Shown one piece after another: positions 17,895-25,923 of a stretch of DNA of 64,000 nucleotides (positions are counted from its first letter, which is position 1; each line of letters starts with the position of its first letter). Under the pieces are notes generated by a model that saw nothing but the letters and a program-made list of their open reading frames with translations, did not search any database and had not been told where the DNA came from. This DNA comes from an uncultured Maricaulis sp. (GTDB lineage Bacteria; Pseudomonadota; Alphaproteobacteria; Caulobacterales; Maricaulaceae). The stretch is from positions 97,042-161,041 of the forward strand of contig NZ_CAMYLS010000013.1 in the NCBI RefSeq assembly GCF_947259345.1, given 5' to 3'. Both the position numbers and the translations under genes were made by a program.

Positions 17895-18530
17895 ATGCGC
17901 GTACAAACAGTTGTCATTGCTGCGCTTTTTGCCGCAACAACGGGCCACACCTCGGCTCAGGCCGTCGATGATTCGGCGGCCTGGATTGCGGGAATCAGTG
18001 AGGCTGGCGAGGCCTCTGTCCTGCGCTGGCGGGTTAGCACTTCCAATGCCACGAGCGCCCCGGTCCTGATCGGAAGCGACCGGGCCGACCTGTCCGAAAT
18101 CTCCGCTTTGGCTGGCCAAATTGACGTCCATCCTTTCGGTGACGAATTCTTTCTGTCGGCCGGAACCATCTCGCCGCGCGGCGACCGAGCCATCCCGGCC
18201 TGGATGCGCCAGGCGAATGCGCCGGCGTGGTCAGCCTTCCCCCATGCCGAGCTGTCCGAAGAGCTCACGCGCTCCAATCTGGATGCCCTCACCCGTTATT
18301 TCGGCGCCGGCATCACCGTGCGGACGATCAATGCGTGGAGCATCACGATGGAAGGCGGCGCCTATTTCCAGGATTCCGGTGAAGATCAGATGATCCTCTT
18401 CGATCCGGAGACCGGCGAGCACATGCCGCTTCTCGAGGACCTTGACCGCATCGATGCGGACGCCATTGGCGAAAGCCAATCGCGGACTGTTCGCCCGGTC
18501 GGCCACCTTGTCTTGCGTCGACGCTTCTGA
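17895..18530 (+). CDS. Secreted protein of unknown function
   Basis: 211 residues from ATG 17895, preceded by GGGAGG with 5-base spacing. A signal peptide ends near residue 23 (TSAQA). The rest is soluble, with no cysteines and no motif I recognise; aromatic strands (FGDEFFLSAGTISPRGD, VRTINAWSITMEGGAYF) suggest a beta-rich domain. It is 188 bases after the DUF5694 gene on the same strand. A GGATTC/GAATCC stem at 17780-17796 lies in that gap, without a T-tract. Confidence 0.7.
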   Translation: MRVQTVVIAALFAATTGHTSAQAVDDSAAWIAGISEAGEASVLRWRVSTSNATSAPVLIGSDRADLSEISALAGQIDVHPFGDEFFLSAGTISPRGDRAIPAWMRQANAPAWSAFPHAELSEELTRSNLDALTRYFGAGITVRTINAWSITMEGGAYFQDSGEDQMILFDPETGEHMPLLEDLDRIDADAIGESQSRTVRPVGHLVLRRRF

Positions 18531-18629
18531 TCGGCAATCGCCAGGGAGAGCCGCGCGCGGTCCATCCCCCTTTCCCAAGCTCGCCGAGCAGCCCTAGACT
18601 GGACGACGATTCAAGTCGTCGGCGGACCC

Positions 18630-20384
18630 ATGCCTCTCAACCTTTCCTTTCTGCCCTTTCTCAACCGGGTCGAGAAATCCGTGCTCGATGCCGTCGAGCA
18701 CGAGGTCGAATGGTTCTGCCTGCCCGCGGGCAAACTCCTGTTTCGCGAAGGCGATGAGGCGGACGCCATCTACCTCGTGCGCTCGGGCGCCCTGGCCGCC
18801 TTCCGCAATGGCGCGCTCGGGCGATCAGACCTGATCGGCTACATCCGGGCGGGCGAGCCCGTCGGCGAGATGTCGATGCTGGACGAAACGCCACACCAGG
18901 CCAGCGTCTACGCCCTGCGTGACAGCGAGCTGGTGCGACTGCCGAAGGCCAGTTTCGAACGCCTGACCAACAAACATGCCAGTCTGATGCGGGAATTGTC
19001 GCGCATGATGTTGGCCCGGCTTCGTGGCCCGCGTCGGGCCGCGGGATCCGAGCCCAAGGTCTTCGCGCTGATCAGCACCTCGCCCACCATCGATATCGAC
19101 TATCGGGCCAAGGAACTCGCCGCCACGCTGCAGGGCATGGGCGTGAGCTGCGGTATCGCCGATGAAAGCTGCGCCGACTGGAGCGGCCAGAAACTGGACG
19201 TGTTGGAGCAGGAACACGACATCGTCCTGCTCACAGCCCGCTTCTCCGATCCGGCCTGGGCCCGGCGCGCCATGGGTCGGGCGGACCGCATGTGGCTGTT
19301 TGCCCGCGCTGATGCACGACCGTCCACGCCGTTGCTGCCCGACGACCCGTCGCCGGCCATGCGACTGAAACTGCTCGACGTCGTCCTTTTGCATCCGGGC
19401 GGTGTCAGTGCGGCCTCACGTCCCCAGGACTGGGCCAATGCAGCGGACGCCGCCCGGGTCTTCCACTGGCGCCAGAACCAGCATGTGGCCGATACGGCGC
19501 GCCTTGCCCGAACCCTGGCCGGACGCTCGGTCGGCCTGGTGGTCTCCGGCGGCGGTGCCCGTGCCTATGCTCATATGGGCGCCATCCGGGCGCTGCGTGA
19601 AGCCGGCATGCCGTTTGATTTTGTCGGCGGCGCCTCGATGGGCGCGATCATTGCTGCGGGGATCGCGCTGGACTGGTCCGATGACGAGCTGGAACGACGC
19701 ATCCGCAAGGCTTTCGTCGACAGCAACCCGCTCGATGACTGGACATTGCCCGTGGTCTCACTGGCCAAGGGCGAAAAGGTCGATGCGCGCCTGAAGGAAC
19801 ATTTCGGCGATGTCGAGATTGCCGAAATGGTGCGACCCTTCTTCTGCCTGTCCTCCAACCTCGCCAGCGGTCGGCCGCAAGTGCATCGCACTGGCTCATT
19901 ACGACATGCCCTGCGGGCCTCTATCGCTATCCCGGGCCTGCTGCCGCCTGTCGTCGTTCACGGCCAGATCCTGGTCGACGGAGCGGTCTTCACGAACTTC
20001 CCGGCGCGTGAGATGCGCGCATTCCATCGCGGACCGGTGGTCGGCGTCGACGTCACCCGCGCCCAGGGTCTCAATCCGGCCGATTTTGAAAACCCGCCCG
20101 GATTCATCGAATGGGTGCGCAAGAACGGGCTGAAATCACCACCACCCATTGCCTCGCTGCTGATGCGCGCGGCGACGATCGGCGTGGCTGATCATCGCGA
20201 TATCGGCCGCGAGGCCGCCGACTTGCTCATCCTGCCGGAAACCTCGATCGATATCCGCGAATGGGAAAAGTTCGAAGAAGTCCGCGATGCCGGCTATGAC
20301 GCCGCGCAGGGCATGCTGGCCGGTATCGATGACGAAATGCGGGTCACGCTGGGCCTGAAGGCCGCGCCTCAGAACGGCGGATAG
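18630..20384 (+). CDS. Patatin-like phospholipase with N-terminal cyclic-nucleotide-binding domain
   Basis: 584 residues, NTE/RssA-like. Residues about 10-130 form a cNMP-binding fold (FREGDEADAIYLVRSGALAA, GEPVGEMSMLDETPHQASV). A linker domain (about 140-300) follows, then the patatin domain: oxyanion hole GGGARAYAHMGA near 306, nucleophile motif GASMG near 334-338, and catalytic Asp in DGAVFTNFP near 450. Both dyad residues are present. Similar proteins hydrolyse phospholipids or lysophospholipids at the membrane. It overlaps the opposing LprI-like gene by 16 bases. Confidence 0.92.
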   Translation: MPLNLSFLPFLNRVEKSVLDAVEHEVEWFCLPAGKLLFREGDEADAIYLVRSGALAAFRNGALGRSDLIGYIRAGEPVGEMSMLDETPHQASVYALRDSELVRLPKASFERLTNKHASLMRELSRMMLARLRGPRRAAGSEPKVFALISTSPTIDIDYRAKELAATLQGMGVSCGIADESCADWSGQKLDVLEQEHDIVLLTARFSDPAWARRAMGRADRMWLFARADARPSTPLLPDDPSPAMRLKLLDVVLLHPGGVSAASRPQDWANAADAARVFHWRQNQHVADTARLARTLAGRSVGLVVSGGGARAYAHMGAIRALREAGMPFDFVGGASMGAIIAAGIALDWSDDELERRIRKAFVDSNPLDDWTLPVVSLAKGEKVDARLKEHFGDVEIAEMVRPFFCLSSNLASGRPQVHRTGSLRHALRASIAIPGLLPPVVVHGQILVDGAVFTNFPAREMRAFHRGPVVGVDVTRAQGLNPADFENPPGFIEWVRKNGLKSPPPIASLLMRAATIGVADHRDIGREAADLLILPETSIDIREWEKFEEVRDAGYDAAQGMLAGIDDEMRVTLGLKAAPQNGG

Positions 20385-20869
20385 ACACGGTCCCAATACA
20401 TCAGCTCGATCGCGCGCTCGGCCGTCTTGCTGGTCAGGCAGCCCGCTCGCTCGAGCCCTTCCATCGACCCGCCCGCATAAAGACCTGACAGAAAGAGACA
20501 ATCCTGGTCGCGATGCGCGATCCAGCTACGCTGGGCCTCACGCAGGTTGATGACGGCATCTTCCGGCAGGCTTTCGCGCAAATCCCGGTAGGCTTCATTG
20601 AGCCAGCGATCCCAGGCTTCATACTCCTCACCGGCGCACATCATCATGCCGGTCATGGTCTCGCCATTCTCCGACAGCGTCTCACAAGCCGCCCTGTACT
20701 CGCCGATACAGGCCCGACGCTCGACCGGGCCAGTCTCGCGATACAAGCAGGCGTCAATCGTGTCATAGGCCGACAGGCGATCCATGCCACCGGGCTGAGC
20801 GTCGACATTGTCGCTGGCGCAGGCAGCAAGCAGCGCCCCGGCGATCAGGGTGATTATGCCAGTTTTCAT
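20369..20869 (-). CDS. LprI-like (DUF1311) lipoprotein
   Basis: 166 residues from ATG 20869, preceded by GAGAGG; an open extension to 20947 lies upstream. Lipobox LAAC with Cys 17. The C-terminal half has the LprI/DUF1311 pattern: CAGEEYEAWDRWLNEAYRDL, LREAQRSWIAHRDQDC and GSMEGLERAGCL. Four cysteines besides the lipidated one could form disulfides. Related proteins inhibit lysozyme or have unknown envelope roles. It follows the flavodoxin-family gene by 34 bases. Confidence 0.82.
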   Translation of the reverse strand: MKTGIITLIAGALLAACASDNVDAQPGGMDRLSAYDTIDACLYRETGPVERRACIGEYRAACETLSENGETMTGMMMCAGEEYEAWDRWLNEAYRDLRESLPEDAVINLREAQRSWIAHRDQDCLFLSGLYAGGSMEGLERAGCLTSKTAERAIELMYWDRVYPPF

Positions 20870-20903
20870 CAGATTGCCTCTCATCGAATCGGTTTTGGGT
20901 GCG

Positions 20904-21608
20904 TTATCGGTATTCCGGATTGGGATGGTCGAACCGGTCACCCTCATCCCAGGCGCGCCGCGAATTTCCTGTCGCCGGCAATCCGCCCGAGCGCTTCAGC
21001 AAAGCCGCCAAATGCACCAGATTCCAGCTCATGAAGGTCGTGTTGCGCTGGGTAAAATCATTCTGCGGTCCACCGGAGCCTTCGTCCAGATAGGATGGCC
21101 CCGGCCCTGCCTCACCAATCCAGCCCGCATCGGCCTGGGGCGGGATGGTGTAGCCCACATGCTGGAGCGCGTAGAGCACGCTCATGGCGACGTGTTTGAT
21201 GCCGTCTTCATTGCCGGTCACCAGGCAGCCGCCCACCTTGCCGTAAAAGCCGTACTGACCTTTCTCATTCATGCCGCCGGACTGCGCATAGAGGCGTTCG
21301 ATAAGGACGCGCGCCACCGAGCTTTCCTCTCCCAGCCAGATCGGTGTGCCGACCACCAGGATATCCGCGGTGTCGATCCGCGCCCAAAGTTCCGGCCAGT
21401 CATCGCTCGGCCAGCCATGCCTGGTCATGTCCGGATAGACACCATAGGCGACATCATGATCGACCAGGCGCATGAGATCGGTCGTGACGCCCTGCGCCTC
21501 CATGATGGCACGCGAAACAGCCATCAAGCCCTCGGTGTTGGAGGTCTCGGGCGAACGTTTGAGTGTGCAATTCACGAAAACGGCCGTGAGGTCGGCGTAA
21601 CCAGCCAT
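20904..21608 (-). CDS. NADPH-dependent FMN reductase / flavodoxin family protein
   Basis: 234 residues from ATG 21608. Begins with a flavodoxin strand (LTAVFVNCTLKRSPETSNTEGL), then DILVVGTPIWLGEESSVARVLIERL and GKVGGCLVTGNEDGIKHVAMSV, the FMN-binding loops of the FMN_red/WrbA-like family. Likely an NAD(P)H-dependent quinone or flavin reductase. The start lies just after the liuA terminator, and its Shine-Dalgarno GGAG is inside that terminator stem. The upstream frame (to 21647) is open but runs through the hairpin. Confidence 0.82.
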   Translation of the reverse strand: MAGYADLTAVFVNCTLKRSPETSNTEGLMAVSRAIMEAQGVTTDLMRLVDHDVAYGVYPDMTRHGWPSDDWPELWARIDTADILVVGTPIWLGEESSVARVLIERLYAQSGGMNEKGQYGFYGKVGGCLVTGNEDGIKHVAMSVLYALQHVGYTIPPQADAGWIGEAGPGPSYLDEGSGGPQNDFTQRNTTFMSWNLVHLAALLKRSGGLPATGNSRRAWDEGDRFDHPNPEYR

Positions 21609-21613
21609 GAAAA

Positions 21614-21642
21614 AGGCTCCAGGCAGCAACTGCCCGGAGCCT
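21614..21642 (-). terminator. Intrinsic terminator of liuA, overlapping the next gene's ribosome binding site
   Basis: Outer stem AGGCTCC (21614-21620) with GGAGCCT (21636-21642), an A-C mismatch, then inner stem GGCAG/CTGCC with a 3-base loop. On the minus strand it is followed by TTTTTC and then by the ATG of the flavodoxin gene at 21608. The descending arm holds GGAG, 8 bases from that ATG. Confidence 0.88.
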
Positions 21643-21669
21643 AGCATGAATGGCGCGCTGACCAGGAGG

Positions 21670-22842
21670 CTAGTTCGTCTCGTCGAACAATTCCCGGCCG
21701 ATCAGCCAGCGGCGAATCTCCGACGTACCCGCGCCGATCTCATAGAGCTTTGCGTCACGCAGGAGACGGCCCGTCGGGTATTCATTGATATAGCCATTGC
21801 CGCCCAGCAGCTGGATCGCGTCCAGCGCCATCTGGGTCGCGCCCTCGGCGGCATAAAGGATCGCGCCGGCGGCATCCTTGCGCGTGGTCTGGCCCCGGTC
21901 ACAGGCCTGGGCCACGGCATAGACATAGGCGCGCGTCGCATTCATCCGCACATACATGTCCGCGAGCTTGCCCTGGACGAGCTGGAATTCGCCGATCGAT
22001 TTTCCGAACTGCTTGCGCTCGCGAATATAGGGCATCACGACGTCCATGCAGGACTGCATGATGCCGACCGGGCCGGAGGCCAGGACGGCGCGCTCATAGT
22101 CGAGGCCGGACATCAGGATTTCGACGCCCTTGCCCTCATCACCCATCATGTTCTCGGCCGGCACTTCGCAATCCTCGAAGACCAGCTCACCGGTCTCGGA
22201 CCCGCGCATGCCCAGCTTGTCGAGCTTTTGGGCGACCGAGAAGCCCTTCATGCCGCGCTCGATGATGAAGGCGGAAATGCCGCGCGAACCGGCGCTGCTA
22301 TCGGTCTTGGCGTAGACAATCAGCGTATTGGCGGCCGGGGCATTGGTGATCCACATTTTCGAGCCATTGAGCACGAAATGATCACCCTTGCGTTCGGCCT
22401 TCAGCTTCATCGAGACAACATCGGACCCGGCACCCGGCTCGGACATGGCCAGCGATCCGACATGCTCGCCGGAAATCAGCTTGGGCAGGTATTTCGTCTT
22501 CTGCTCGGCATTGCCCCAGCGCCGCATCTGGTTGACGCAGAGATTGGAGTGGGCGCCGTAGGACAGGCCGACCGATGCCGAGGCGCGGGAGATTTCCTCC
22601 ATCGCGATGACATGCTCGAGATAGCCCAGCCCGGTGCCGCCATCCTCTTCACCGACGGTGATGCCCAGAAGCCCGAGCTCTCCCATCTTCTGCCAGAGGT
22701 CAGCCGGGAAGACATCGGTCTGGTCTATCTCGGCCGCGCGTGGCGCGATCTCGTCACTGGCAAAGGAACGGACAGTGTCACGGATCATTTCGGCCGTGTC
22801 ACCGAGGTTGAAATCAAGCGAGGGGTATTGGTTCGGTATCAT
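21670..22842 (-). CDS. liuA: Isovaleryl-CoA dehydrogenase
   Basis: 390 residues, acyl-CoA dehydrogenase fold. FAD-binding motifs [20 protein letters not shown] and [17 protein letters not shown] are present. The motif [14 protein letters not shown] near residue 250 contains the catalytic glutamate in the position specific to isovaleryl-CoA dehydrogenases. The C-terminus has the usual [19 protein letters not shown]. It oxidises isovaleryl-CoA to 3-methylcrotonyl-CoA in leucine catabolism, passing electrons to ETF. It precedes a strong terminator, about 5 kb from liuB, so it is not in one operon with it. A 44-base hairpin lies just before its start. Confidence 0.95.
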   Translation of the reverse strand: MIPNQYPSLDFNLGDTAEMIRDTVRSFASDEIAPRAAEIDQTDVFPADLWQKMGELGLLGITVGEEDGGTGLGYLEHVIAMEEISRASASVGLSYGAHSNLCVNQMRRWGNAEQKTKYLPKLISGEHVGSLAMSEPGAGSDVVSMKLKAERKGDHFVLNGSKMWITNAPAANTLIVYAKTDSSAGSRGISAFIIERGMKGFSVAQKLDKLGMRGSETGELVFEDCEVPAENMMGDEGKGVEILMSGLDYERAVLASGPVGIMQSCMDVVMPYIRERKQFGKSIGEFQLVQGKLADMYVRMNATRAYVYAVAQACDRGQTTRKDAAGAILYAAEGATQMALDAIQLLGGNGYINEYPTGRLLRDAKLYEIGAGTSEIRRWLIGRELFDETN

Positions 22843-22855
22843 GCCGGGCGATGTA

Positions 22856-22899
22856 TCACGGCCCGCGACCGGGTCAAGAGAGACCGGTGCGGGCCGTGA
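22856..22899. other. Large hairpin in the liuA leader
   Basis: Arms TCACGGCCCGC (22856-22866) and GCGGGCCGTGA (22889-22899) form a perfect 11-bp stem; an inner ACCGG/CCGGT pair extends it. It sits between the spmX stop (22921) and the liuA ATG (22842), 13 bases before the ATG. No T-tract follows on either strand, so it is not a standard intrinsic terminator. It may be a 3' boundary of spmX mRNA, or an RNA element of liuA. Confidence 0.6.
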
Positions 22900-22920
22900 A
22901 ACAGAATGGCGCGAAAACGG

Positions 22921-24861
22921 CTAGTTGCCGGCCTTTTGTTTCAACTTGGACAGCCAAATCGAAGCGAGTTGCCATCCAGCCACAATGACGAGGAAAAATC
23001 CCGCGATCGCCATGCCAAAATTCAGCGTCAATTCGCGCTGAGCGATGATGTGATCCCACTCGGCTGCCGCGAGCACGCTACCAAAGCCCGCCAGCAATCC
23101 ACCGGCGATCAGGACCGCCAGGAAGGTCCACATGCCGTCGTCAGAGCGCGGGCCCGGACGATCTTCCGTCGTATGGACATCAGCAGCCAGGTCACGCGGC
23201 GAAAAATCTGCCTCGACATCGGACATCGGGTCTGCACCATCCATCAACGGATCATCACCTGCGAGGGCATCCGTACCGGGTTCGACAGAGTGCGCCGGGT
23301 CAGCGGGTTCCCCCTCGACCTCACCCACTGCCCCGACTGCCTCGGCGGGGGCTTCGGCGGGATGCGGGGGCGGCGTATCATCGCCGGAAAGGCTGACGGC
23401 ACGCTCAATAATTTCCGCAGGCGCCGCGTCGGTACTGGCTTCCAGCTCCTCGCCGGTGACCGTATCCGGTTCGCTTTCAGCGTTCGCGCCAGACGTGGCA
23501 GGGGCGCGAACCTCGTCAGTCGGCGCGGGCCGGGCCGCCGCTGTATCGGCCGTTTGCAAACGCCCTTCCATGACGCTGGTCAGGGCGTAGCCCAGGCCCA
23601 TGCCCTTGGGCAGCTCCATCGCATAATGGTCTGGCAGGGTTGGCGCCATTTCAACGGGGGCAGCATCCGGCGCAAGCGTGGCACCGGTCTCTGATGCCGC
23701 GGATTCCGACGCGGCGATCGGCTCGCAATTGGCCAGCACGAAGCCCAGCCCCATGCCGTCCGGTAGATCAAAGGCCGCTATGGGCGCGGCCATCTTCGGG
23801 CGCTCCGGCTCGCCATCTGGCTCATCGCAGGCGGCTGGACCGACCGGCGCCTCCTCAAGCGCCGTACCGGTCTCTCCAATCTCCTCGTCCATTCGCGCGA
23901 TCACGCGATTGGCGGCAGCTTCCGGGTCCGCGTCGGCTGCGGACGGGTCGCCTGGCTGGGCGTCTGTCTCTTCCCCAGCACCGGCCTCGACCGGCGCGAT
24001 CGCCCCGTCATCAGGGCCTGCGGCTTCTGCCTCATCAGAGGCGGCTGCATCGGACGCGGCTGCATCGGACGCGGCCTCAAGCTCCGCGTCCCCGGGCTCA
24101 ACAGCTTTGTAGTCCACATCGATCGGGTCGTCGCGCATGTCGGAAACAGCGTCGGCCACCGGTGCCATGGCGGTTTCGGTCAGGTCCTGTCGCACTTCCG
24201 GCGGCAATGCCTCCACGGCAGCCAGAATACGGGCAATCTCGTCCTCGGCTTCGCGCCGACGCGCCAACCCGGCATCGGGCGGCGGTGGTGGCGGCGGCAG
24301 ATCGGAATAGGCTTTTGGCGGTGGCGGCGCTTCATCGCCATCAATCGCGCCCTCCAGCACACGCTCCTCACTGGGATGCTCGACCTTGATGACCAGTTCG
24401 ACTGACTGGGGCTTGCGGGATTGCCCCGGCTTCGCCGGCATGAGCGCATCGAGGAATAGCGAGCTTTCTGCTTCCCGACGGGCGGATGCGCCATCGCCGA
24501 ACAAGGCCAGGGCCTCGCCGGCCGCGCGTGCCCGGCCCTCGAACAGATAGCGGGCGACGTCGGACCCCCGGAAGCGGTCGACACCAATATCATGGACAAA
24601 GGAGGTCAGCGCATCCCGTTGGCTGCGCGAAAGCGGGCCGGTAATGCTGTCATCAACGACTTCCTCGGCACGCATGACATCATAGATGAGCAGGAGTGCC
24701 GCTTCATCTTCAGTCACTTTCACGCCTGCCTTGGCGGCAGCGCGATGACCATAGCCGACAACCCAGCGGCCATCCTCGCTCTGGACTGCCTCAGCTCGGA
24801 ACGGCTCAAACCGCTTGATCAGTTCGCGGGCAGCCGGAGAAGTTTTCAATCGCGGTTTCAT
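22921..24861 (-). CDS. spmX: SpmX-like muramidase/polar localisation protein
   Basis: 646 residues in three parts. Residues about 8-140 form a GH24 (T4 lysozyme-like) domain: LIKRFEPFRAEA with the catalytic-type Glu at 19, then GRWVVGYGHR. Residues about 160-570 are an acidic, proline- and alanine-rich disordered linker, including PPPPK and a run of prolines near 189-195. Two C-terminal membrane helices follow (about 577-600, 612-637). This is the architecture of Caulobacter SpmX, which localises to the pole, recruits the DivJ kinase and, in Asticcacaulis, sets stalk position. The linker is long compared with the Caulobacter protein and carries two copies of an LPxGMGLG motif (366-373, 417-424). 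Confidence 0.9.
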   Translation of the reverse strand: MKPRLKTSPAARELIKRFEPFRAEAVQSEDGRWVVGYGHRAAAKAGVKVTEDEAALLLIYDVMRAEEVVDDSITGPLSRSQRDALTSFVHDIGVDRFRGSDVARYLFEGRARAAGEALALFGDGASARREAESSLFLDALMPAKPGQSRKPQSVELVIKVEHPSEERVLEGAIDGDEAPPPPKAYSDLPPPPPPPDAGLARRREAEDEIARILAAVEALPPEVRQDLTETAMAPVADAVSDMRDDPIDVDYKAVEPGDAELEAASDAAASDAAASDEAEAAGPDDGAIAPVEAGAGEETDAQPGDPSAADADPEAAANRVIARMDEEIGETGTALEEAPVGPAACDEPDGEPERPKMAAPIAAFDLPDGMGLGFVLANCEPIAASESAASETGATLAPDAAPVEMAPTLPDHYAMELPKGMGLGYALTSVMEGRLQTADTAAARPAPTDEVRAPATSGANAESEPDTVTGEELEASTDAAPAEIIERAVSLSGDDTPPPHPAEAPAEAVGAVGEVEGEPADPAHSVEPGTDALAGDDPLMDGADPMSDVEADFSPRDLAADVHTTEDRPGPRSDDGMWTFLAVLIAGGLLAGFGSVLAAAEWDHIIAQRELTLNFGMAIAGFFLVIVAGWQLASIWLSKLKQKAGN

Positions 24862-24906
24862 GCGTGTTCCGTTTCAGGACAGCGCGTCAAGGAATGACCG
24901 GTCCTC

Positions 24907-24922
24907 TGCAAGCCTGACGCCG
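24907..24922 (-). promoter_or_regulatory. Possible sigma-54 (-24/-12) promoter for spmX
   Basis: The minus strand reads CGGCGTCAGGCTTGCA. It has the GG-N10-GC spacing and an exact TTGCA -12 box, but three mismatches in the -24 box (consensus TGGCAC). It lies in the 66-base gap before spmX, 46 bases from the ATG. In Caulobacter spmX is transcribed by sigma-54 with TacA, which makes this worth noting. Chance matches are common in GC-rich DNA. Confidence 0.4.
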
Positions 24923-24927
24923 GAGCC

Positions 24928-25872
24928 CTATTCATGCCCCGGATCAAAGACATCAGTGGAATCGAGCGCTGTGAACGGTGCCAGGAATCCACCGCCGGAC
25001 CCGCCGCCTATCAGGTAAATTCTCTGATCGAGCACGGCCGCTCCACCGCCGGTACGCGGTGCCGGTAAGACCAATTCCTCTCGCCAGGTCGTTTCGCCCG
25101 GTTGCCAGGAAACATGCGTCTGTAGAGTTTCGCGGGCATTATCGCCCCGCCCACCAAGAAGATGAAGACGCCCGTTCAGCACGGCCATCGCGGCGCCGGA
25201 GCGCGGGGATAACAGTTCAGGTCCACGCGACCATTGGCCGGTCTCGGGATCAAACACGTCGAAGCGGGTCTGGGTGACCCCGTCAAGGCGACCTCCGGCC
25301 AGATAAATCCGTCCATCGAGAACCGCGGCCGCCATGCCCCGACGGGTGAGCCCTTCGGGCGCGGCGAGCGTCTCCCAGCTGCGCGCCTCGGGATCGAACA
25401 CAAAGACGCTGCCATCATCGCTCAAGCCACCAAAGGCATAGAGGGCTTCACCGAAGGCCACCAAGACCAAGTCTGCCTTGGCTGCCGGCATGGCCGCCTC
25501 GCTTTGCCAGATATTACCGGCGAAAGACCAGGACCACACTCCGGCGCTTGGCGCGACACCATCTTCGCCGCGCGAATAGCCGCCAGCGACATAGATGCGA
25601 TCATTGATCGAGGCCATGCCGAAGCGCTCCAGCCCGCGCGGCAGGGGCGTCTCCGGATACCAGCGATCCAGCGCCAGATCATAACTTTCAAACTCGTCGC
25701 GCGGATCGGTCAGTCCGGCTCCCCCCGCCGCATAAATCCGGCCTTCATGAACCACGACACCCAGTCCGGCGCGGGAGGCATCAAGTCGGGCTGCACTGCC
25801 CCACCCGCCCTGGGCGGACGCAGGACCGGGCACCAAGGCCAGCAGGGTTAGCATGAGGGCAATAAAACGCAC
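24928..25872 (-). CDS. Exported Kelch-repeat protein
   Basis: 314 residues, GTG start at 25872, signal peptide ending near residue 20 (ASAQG). Six repeats of the Kelch blade pattern follow, each with a hydrophobic strand, a double glycine and a downstream Tyr/Trp: IYAAGGAG, IYVAGGYS, LYAFGGLS, IYLAGGRL, LHLLGGRG, IYLIGGGSG. These should close into a six-bladed propeller in the periplasm or outside the cell. Ligand unknown. It lies between mgtE and spmX on the same strand. Confidence 0.87.
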   Translation of the reverse strand: MRFIALMLTLLALVPGPASAQGGWGSAARLDASRAGLGVVVHEGRIYAAGGAGLTDPRDEFESYDLALDRWYPETPLPRGLERFGMASINDRIYVAGGYSRGEDGVAPSAGVWSWSFAGNIWQSEAAMPAAKADLVLVAFGEALYAFGGLSDDGSVFVFDPEARSWETLAAPEGLTRRGMAAAVLDGRIYLAGGRLDGVTQTRFDVFDPETGQWSRGPELLSPRSGAAMAVLNGRLHLLGGRGDNARETLQTHVSWQPGETTWREELVLPAPRTGGGAAVLDQRIYLIGGGSGGGFLAPFTALDSTDVFDPGHE

Positions 25873-25923
25873 GTCTTCACCATTCGATTGATCAGGCCCT
25901 TGCCGACCCGGTCGGGAATATCA

